Shown: positions 58,901-64,000 of the stretch, piece by piece | Layout of the letters: the number at the start of each line of letters is the position of its first letter | Numbering within the stretch: the stretch's first letter is position 1 | Source: Phoronis australis | Taxonomy: Eukaryota; Phoronida; Phoronidae | NCBI GenBank assembly: GCA_002633005.1 | Contig: NMRA01000126.1 | Span: forward strand, 667,883 to 731,882 | DNA length: 64,000 bases | Direction of reading: 5' to 3' | Made by a program: the position numbers and the translations under genes | Notes under the pieces: generated by a model | Told to the model about the DNA's origin: nothing | Database searches by the model: none | What the model saw: the letters and a program-made list of their open reading frames with translations, nothing else

Positions 58901-61900
58901 AGCAAACAGTATGCTTCTAGGTGTGACTGTTAGTGTCATACAAATGGTCAACAGATGGTGCAGAATATGTCCAACCTGTCCGAAAATGGAAAGTTGCTGT
59001 CGTCTCCGTAATAGTAAACAGTTTTGCATATTTCATGAAAATCTATCGAGGAACTTCACAAAAACAGGGTAATAGATATAATGTGGCTGCATTTTGAGAA
59101 CCAGCGTTCTCCACAGAATAACGCACATCAAACTGGTTCCCACTATTGCCAAAGCATATGTAAAAAAATCAAATTGCCACTGGGGAAGGACAGCCCGTCA
59201 GTCTGTTGTCAAGTTCATTGGAATACACTTGTCAGATCCTGCAAGCCTTTAAGCAAGACACTCAGAGATGCAAAAAATGCCACTTTGGGCACTAGAGCAG
59301 TTGGACAAAATTAATGTCACTCCTGCTTTGGTCAATGGAAACACATCTGTAAATTTTCATAATGATCCTTTGCATGGTTTGGCAGATAGAGAGGCAGACA
59401 TCAAAAATGAACTTAACAAGAGCAACGCGGAGCGTTGAAATGCGCCCACAATTGCACCGCATACGGTATCCTTCTAGGGTTGTTTATTGGTACCATAAAG
59501 TGGCCAGTAGAGGGCATACTTTGCAAAATGGAAAGGCATGGTCATTGTCTCCTCAATAGGCTAGGGGCAAAATGTGAGTAATCTTCATAATACAAGCACA
59601 TCCTATACACCAGTTGCTTAAAGCACCACAGAAACATAGAATTAAAAACAAATTTACCAACATACGAGATTAGCACAGCATTAGAATGCCAGAAACAAAT
59701 TTCTACTTGGAACTTTTCCTTCACAGTCACGAAGTAACACAAAGTATACACCTGAAGACCTATGAAAATACAGAGGTCAATGTAAAATACTAAAATTGCC
59801 ACTAGAGGCAAATACTAAAATTGCCACTAGAGGCATACCGGTAATCAGAATCATCCTAAAGTCGTCATCGTCCGTTGTCAACATCACATAAATACACTTG
59901 CTAAATTTAGTAAAGATCCTGCAAACGGTTTGGGAGATACAGCCATGGGCGCAAAAAAACAAAACTGCCACTAGGAGGCGCCACAGTAGTCCAAATCGTC
60001 TGAAAATCATTGTCAGCTGTCTTCCTTATAGTAAGCACATACACGCCAATTTTCACAATCATCCTTTGAGCGGTTTGGTTGATAGAGGGGTGGACGCAAA
60101 AATACAGACTCGAAAACAGTAAAAATGGCCACTAGGTGGCGCAAACTACGTCGAATCCATCTGAAAACAGTAGGATAGCGTCATCTCACTAATAGGTGCC
60201 TACATACCAAATTTCATGAAAATCCGTTCAATACTTTTGAAGATACAAAGGTAAGCGTAAAAAACTAAAATTGCCACTAGGGGGCACACCGGTAGTCGGA
60301 TCCGACCAAAAGTCGTCATCTTCCGTTGTTAACATCATATAAATATACTTACACAATTTGTAAAGATCCTGCGAACGGTTTAGGAGATACAGCCATAGGC
60401 GCAAAAAAACAAAACTGCCACTAGGAGGCGCCACAGTAGTCGAAATCGTCGGAAAATCATCGTCAACCATCCTCTACATAGTAAGCATATACATGCCAAT
60501 TTTCACAATCATCCTTTGAGCGGTTTGGTTGATAGAGGGGTGGACGCACAAAAACAGACTCGAAAACACTAAAAATGGCCACTAGGTGGCGCAAACTATG
60601 TCGAATCCATCTGAAAACGGGAGGATAGCGTCATCTCACTAATAGGTGCCTACATACCAAATTTCATGAAAATCCAATAAGGACTTGTGAAGATACAAAG
60701 GTAAGCGTAAAAAAATTAAAATTGCCACTAGGGGGCACACCGGTAGTCGGATCCGTCCGAAAGTTCGCACATGCCGTCCCATTCATGAATGGAACATATG
60801 TGCCAAATTTCATGAACGTATGTCAAAGGGTTTTGGAGATAGAGCAGCGGACGCCGGACGCCGCCCGGACGGACGGAGATGACGGCATAATGCGTCCACA
60901 TATAAATATGTGGGCACATAAAATTCAACATGACATGATCTCGTTAGGAATACATCTGCCATTTTTCAAAACAATCCTTTGAGAGGTTTAGTGGATAAAG
61001 ATGTGGATGCCAAAAACCCCTCGAAAATAACAAAATTGGCCACTAGGTGGTACATAATATGTCGAATCCACCTTAAAATGGAACAGCATTCTCGCCTCCT
61101 TGATAGAAGCATACACGCCAAATTTCATGAAAATCCATCAAAGAACTCTGAAGATGGAGGCAAAGGCAAAAAATGCAAGATTGCCACTAGGGGGCACAGT
61201 GGTAGTCACACTGGTTCGAAACACGTAGTCATCCATCTTCAGCTTCATATGAACACATCTGCAAAATCCCATTGAGATCCTACAAGGGGTTTATGAGATA
61301 AAACAGTAGACACTGGACATCCCAGAAAGAGACGACAGCAATATGCACCTACATGATTAAGTCAATGAGGGCGCATAAAAATGTGCTAACCCAAGCAATG
61401 AAAACTAGAGAAAAAATAAAATATTTCGACTGACCTATCCACCTCAAAGAGTGAGGATAAGGCAACGGGAAATATCATTTAAGACACATCTTTAAAAGAA
61501 TAACATTAAGAGTTTTGTCAGCCCAAAGACTTACCAATTACACGCATATGTCTGTGGGTCGACTGCTACAGGCCTTGGTATTGACTGATATGTTTGACCT
61601 TGTATGGGTGCTGCAGGCAATCCTGCAAGAACACAGTCACGGACTTGTAGACTGGCACATGGACTTATCTGATACATTCTAGCTAATACTCGAGTTGATA
61701 TATGTGTCAAAGAAACTCGGAGCACTATTGTCCTGGTCTGATTAATAAACAACTTCAACAAGTGATGCACAAGATTTCTTTGAAAAGCGACTACAAACCC
61801 AAGAATCAAATTTTTAGACCACTTACTGCAATACAATTGGTCCTAACTTGTCCCTTACTAAGACGAGAAGTGACTTCTCAGTATGGAAAGAAGTGACAGT

Positions 61901-63756
61901 TAGTTGTTCCTTGAGAACATACATGTCGCATAAAATGACTTAACAAGCCAACCTGTAGAGCCTCATCTCAACTAATAGCCAACTGTCAATTCTATCGAAG
62001 TCCTCAAATCATCTCCAATTTGAAGAAGGAACAGTAAGTAATCCAATTCAAAAGATATTTTTCATAATCTAAGGTGGGTTTATAGCAATATCAAACTGAT
62101 TTTATAAGTGCCTTCGACAAGTGCTGTAAATGTAAAATTGAGATGTCAAAAATATTCCATTTTGTAACAAACATATGGCTTGCGCTAACCCTACATTGAC
62201 AGTCTTCAATGTCTTTTAATCAGAGAATGATAGATCAGAACTAAATCAGCTATCTTTGTTTCAGTATCCCATACAACTGGACAATTTACTCTGCACAAGC
62301 TACACAAGTTGATGACTACACAAGCCTACTTACTGTTATCTGATTGTGTGGCAAGGGCGTGTGGTGAGATAGGGACCATCTCGTAATGTTCTATCACCTT
62401 GATACCCTGCAGAGCTCCTGGACCATACGATCCAGCTTCAATAGTCACCAGGTCAACAAGTGTGTCTGAAAAAAGCATATTTTATTTCTTTCTCTCCAAG
62501 TGAGTTTTGAAAGACACAAATGAGAGAGCTATATGCAAAATAACTATTGGCTTATAGTGGTGGTAACATATTAATCGAACTGGACTGCTGGACACAAATC
62601 TAGAACCACTGTTTCCATGTGTTTTTGAATGTTGAATTTATCATCTAGAATTATAATGAATGACACAAAGTTTGGTTCCTGTTTTTTAAATAAATCGCTT
62701 TACAATGCAAAAGTTTAATACTTTGTTATTGTAACAAAAGATTGCTCCTCATAAAACTGTTTCCCTACTCAAAGCCAGAAGATTGTTCTTATCCAGCAAC
62801 CATTTACAAAGTGACATAACAGACATAAAAAGTATGTTCCAACATTTCTGGTTCGTGATGACAAAAAGTACTGCCCACATAACATAACAAATTTCACTTA
62901 AAAACTGTTGTAGAGTTACTACTTTGACACAAGTTTTTACAAATATCCTTGCAACTTGAATAATTATTAAAAGACTACTCACTTAAGTCTGGAAAAGTTA
63001 ACACAATGAAATGGACAGGGGAGATAAGTACGAGTCTTTAATGCATATTTGGCTTCAGAAATTTCCAAAATTGAACCAGAAAAGCAATACTGTTAGAAGA
63101 GAACAAATGATGGAGTATCAGCCTGTTTTCAAACTGATTTTGAAATATTCCACATCCGAGATTCATTTACAACTAATAAGCATCTCTCGAGATGTTACAT
63201 GCAACACATTCACAGTGCAACTTCAACATAATTATGGGACCACTTTTGCACAAACCTTATCACTTCCAAGCACTTTTCTGTGATCAAAATGTCAGCTACT
63301 TGTAAACACACAACGACATTAGTGATCAGTCCAAGTTCAGACTCACACTACGATGTGATGGTTAGCTCCGAGATGCAACATTTGATGTCATACTTATCTC
63401 AACTTTAAAGGGACATGAATGGATGAAAGTAGGAAAAGGCAGCACATACCCACGCAGCGCTTGCTGTTGGCTATACCATTGCAGGCCTCCTCGCCCAGTT
63501 CACTGAGCTGATAGAGAGACTCCAGGGCGTATACTATCAACTGAATGTCCTGCACGGTCAGCAGACCAGCCAGGTCAGAATAGGCCTTTGGCTCCAGACT
63601 GCTAGTCACGATCTCCTCGTTACATTCCACCTGACACAGTTTGCCCAGGATCTCCATGCCTCGGACCACCTCAAACTTATCAGAGGAGCCTAGACAGCGT
63701 GTGATTGTCCTCAGTACCAGCTGGGTGTTACGGAAGTCAATGGGGTCGAGTGTCAG
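49910..63756 (-). CDS. ARID2: ARID2 (BAF200) homologue, C-terminal 11 exons, 5'-partial
   Basis: PBAF (SWI/SNF) chromatin-remodeller subunit. Exons, 5' to 3': 63756-63450, 62465-62334, 61682-61535, 58611-58477, 57195-57092, 56419-54012 (containing a 512-base assembly duplication), 53554-53413, 52574-52445, 52105-51911, 51144-51053, 50015-49910. All are GT-AG with matching phases. Corrected length is 3387 nt, 1128 codons plus stop. Content in order: armadillo part ([42 protein letters not shown]); LIEH-like [11 protein letters not shown]-type DNA-binding domain starting TYACNWLKSNYEA and ending [14 protein letters not shown]; Ser/Pro/Gln-rich disordered part with [18 protein letters not shown] basic stretch; C2H2 pair; [38 protein letters not shown]. 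Human ARID2 (1835 aa) has the same order. The N-terminal ARID domain lies right of the window. Identification is very secure; the middle exon's length is affected by the assembly fault. Confidence 0.95.
52445..53554 (-). CDS. ARID2: ARID2 exons 7-8 (window numbering): NLS-like stretch and C2H2 zinc fingers
   Basis: Exon 53554-53413 encodes KPKKKKSKK, a likely nuclear localisation signal, then VCDWANCKK; exon 52574-52445 continues [17 protein letters not shown], then [22 protein letters not shown], and the next exon opens DRHC. The Cys and His positions (C-x4-C...H-x3-4-C/H; C-x4-C...H-x4-H) follow the two C2H2-like fingers of ARID2. In the first finger the last ligands read HVCKTHL, so His spacing should be checked. 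Introns split both fingers, as expected for the orthologue. Confidence 0.9.
54528..55550. other. Unmerged contig overlap: 511-bp duplicate around a single N
   Basis: 54528-55038 and 55040-55550 are the same 511 bp apart from about two substitutions (CACAGGCAAC/ACAGGCAAC context near 54620/55132 and ATGCATTGCC/ATGCATCGCC near 54750/55262), with one N at 55039 between them. In ARID2's reading direction the frame is closed as assembled. Removing 512 bases makes both flanks the same frame (512 shifts the register by exactly the needed amount). So this is an assembly artefact, two allelic contig ends, not a biological tandem duplication. Confidence 0.95.
57092..61682 (-). CDS. ARID2: ARID2 exons 3-5 (window numbering): RFX-type winged-helix domain
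   Basis: The domain spans three exons: ACNW at the end of 61682-61535, [20 protein letters not shown] and [19 protein letters not shown] in 58611-58477, and [11 protein letters not shown] in 57195-57092. This matches the ARID2 RFX domain (W-L, R-x-Y-x-Y, F-x-K-x-V-F-P pattern). The 2.9-kb intron between the first two carries the largest tandem-repeat element block of the window. Confidence 0.92.
58890..59414 (+). repeat. Composite tandem-repeat family, old left part
   Basis: Degraded units: AGCAAACAGTATGCTTCTAGG, CATTTCATGAAAATCTATCG-like text and TTGCCACTGGGGAAGGAC. It ends where the young copy begins at 59415. ARID2 intron between the RFX exons. Confidence 0.65.
59415..60920 (+). mobile_element. 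Composite tandem-repeat element, young copy 2
   Basis: 1506 bp, left end AACAAGAGCAACGCGGAGCG with hairpin CAACGC-GGA-GCGTTG (59423-59437), right end with hairpin CCACATA-TAAA-TATGTGG (60896-60913) then GCACATA. The first roughly 380 bp match 3441-3840 almost base for base (a 20-base insertion or deletion near 59516). Motif cores at 59504, 59968, 60129, 60274, 60418, 60579 and 60725 have spacings of 161, 145, 144, 161 and 146 in the regular part. This shows a 450-bp higher-order repeat (59968 to 60418, 60129 to 60579, 60274 to 60725). Copy 1 has that trio once. Confidence 0.82.
59504..60738 (+). promoter_or_regulatory. CTCF-consensus-like motif array (young copy 2)
   Basis: Seven same-strand motifs in 1.2 kb: CCAGTAGAGGGCAT (59504), CCACTAGGAGGCGC (59968 and 60418), CCACTAGGTGGCGC (60129 and 60579), CCACTAGGGGGCAC (60274 and 60725). 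Five fit CCASYAGRKGGC exactly. This is the densest such cluster in the window. Whether a CTCF protein binds is untested. Confidence 0.45.
60921..61378 (+). repeat. Composite tandem-repeat family, old right part
   Basis: Units with ATTGGCCACTAGGTGGTACA (61035) and CCACTAGGGGGCAC (61184), then a decayed right end ACCTACATGATTAAG...GAGGGCGCATAA. With 58890-59414 it flanks the young copy, so either a young element inserted into an old one or copies lie head to tail. Confidence 0.65.
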
Positions 63757-63978
63757 CTGCGAAAAGCAAATACATATTTTGCTGGTTTGAGGCAAGGTTG
63801 CTTGTTTCTGGCAATAGTATCTAGACAAGACCTATCAAAAAGGAAGTAATATTCCATGTTTTATTGAGGCATTTGACAAAGTGAAAACACAATTCCACTT
63901 TAATGTAAACTGAGTGCTAAATAAGAGGATATTAAATTCAAAAACAACAACTTATTCAAACAGAAACAACTGGAAGCC

Positions 63979-64000
63979 TGGATATGCGCCCACAGTGCAA
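63979..64000 (+). repeat. Left end of another tandem-repeat element copy (cut by window edge)
   Basis: TGGATATGCGCCCACAGTGC matches the family's left-end block (ATGCGCCCACAATTGC). It lies in the ARID2 intron upstream of the first exon seen. Confidence 0.45.

Noticed and set aside
1-64000. CRISPR arrays, bacterial operons, prophage or toxin systems
   Set aside because: Spliced animal genes throughout. The tandem arrays have no CRISPR-like short repeat/unique spacer pattern and no cas-like frames; no viral genes were recognised.

Overview
This is a eukaryotic nuclear window from an animal, most likely a marine invertebrate. Coding exons are short and separated by GT-AG introns of up to 16 kb, intergenic DNA is AT-rich, and roughly a fifth to a quarter of the window is dispersed repeat. 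The proteins are clear bilaterian orthologues. The repeat landscape, with tandem-repeat-bearing non-autonomous elements resembling the 'pearl' type described in bivalves, makes me lean to a mollusc or other lophotrochozoan. That taxonomic guess is weak.

Layout. (1) 1-196, plus strand: the last codons of an IST1 (ESCRT-III regulator) gene, followed by about 5 kb of 3' flank with one repeat copy. (2) 6254-42763, minus strand: a complete SEC63 gene, for which I resolved 17 coding exons (767 residues), tail-to-tail with IST1. Its 16-kb intron 12 (11288-27441) holds a separate plus-strand gene with an unbroken coding region, an ankyrin-repeat/SOCS-box protein (20451-21764), plus LINE, piggyBac-like and hAT-like remnants. 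(3) 44077-47505, minus strand: a six- or seven-exon gene for a coiled-coil-like protein that I do not recognise, possibly ending in an Asn-rich tail. (4) 49910-63756, minus strand: the C-terminal 1128 codons of ARID2 (BAF200, PBAF chromatin remodeller) in 11 exons. They cover the end of the armadillo repeats, the RFX-type DNA-binding domain, a long disordered Ser/Pro-rich exon, the C2H2 pair and the conserved C-terminal segment. The ARID domain lies beyond the right edge.

Repeats. One family dominates: composite elements built from 145-160 bp tandem units, each unit containing a GCCACTAGGNGGC core that matches the CTCF consensus, bounded by terminal hairpins. About ten full or partial copies lie here (3.4-4.5, 7.2-7.7, 10.2-10.4, 12.3-13.8, 15.4-18.8, 19.1-20.3 reversed, 26.5-27.3, 27.9-28.5, 33.8-35.5, 58.9-61.4 kb and the right edge). 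Two copies are young and almost identical. Other items are a TTAA-flanked piggyBac-like MITE nested in one copy, two copies of a palindromic-ended MITE, hAT-like elements, microsatellites and a 60-bp minisatellite next to a SEC63 splice acceptor.

Assembly. A single N at 55039 separates two 511-bp near-identical segments inside ARID2's largest exon. Collapsing them restores the reading frame exactly, so this is an unmerged contig overlap. A 57-base gap (44714-44770) and a single N at 24694 both sit in G/C homopolymers inside hAT-like MITEs.

Functionally the genes are housekeeping and regulatory (ER translocation, ESCRT, chromatin remodelling, ubiquitin-ligase adaptor). Nothing suggests they act in one pathway.
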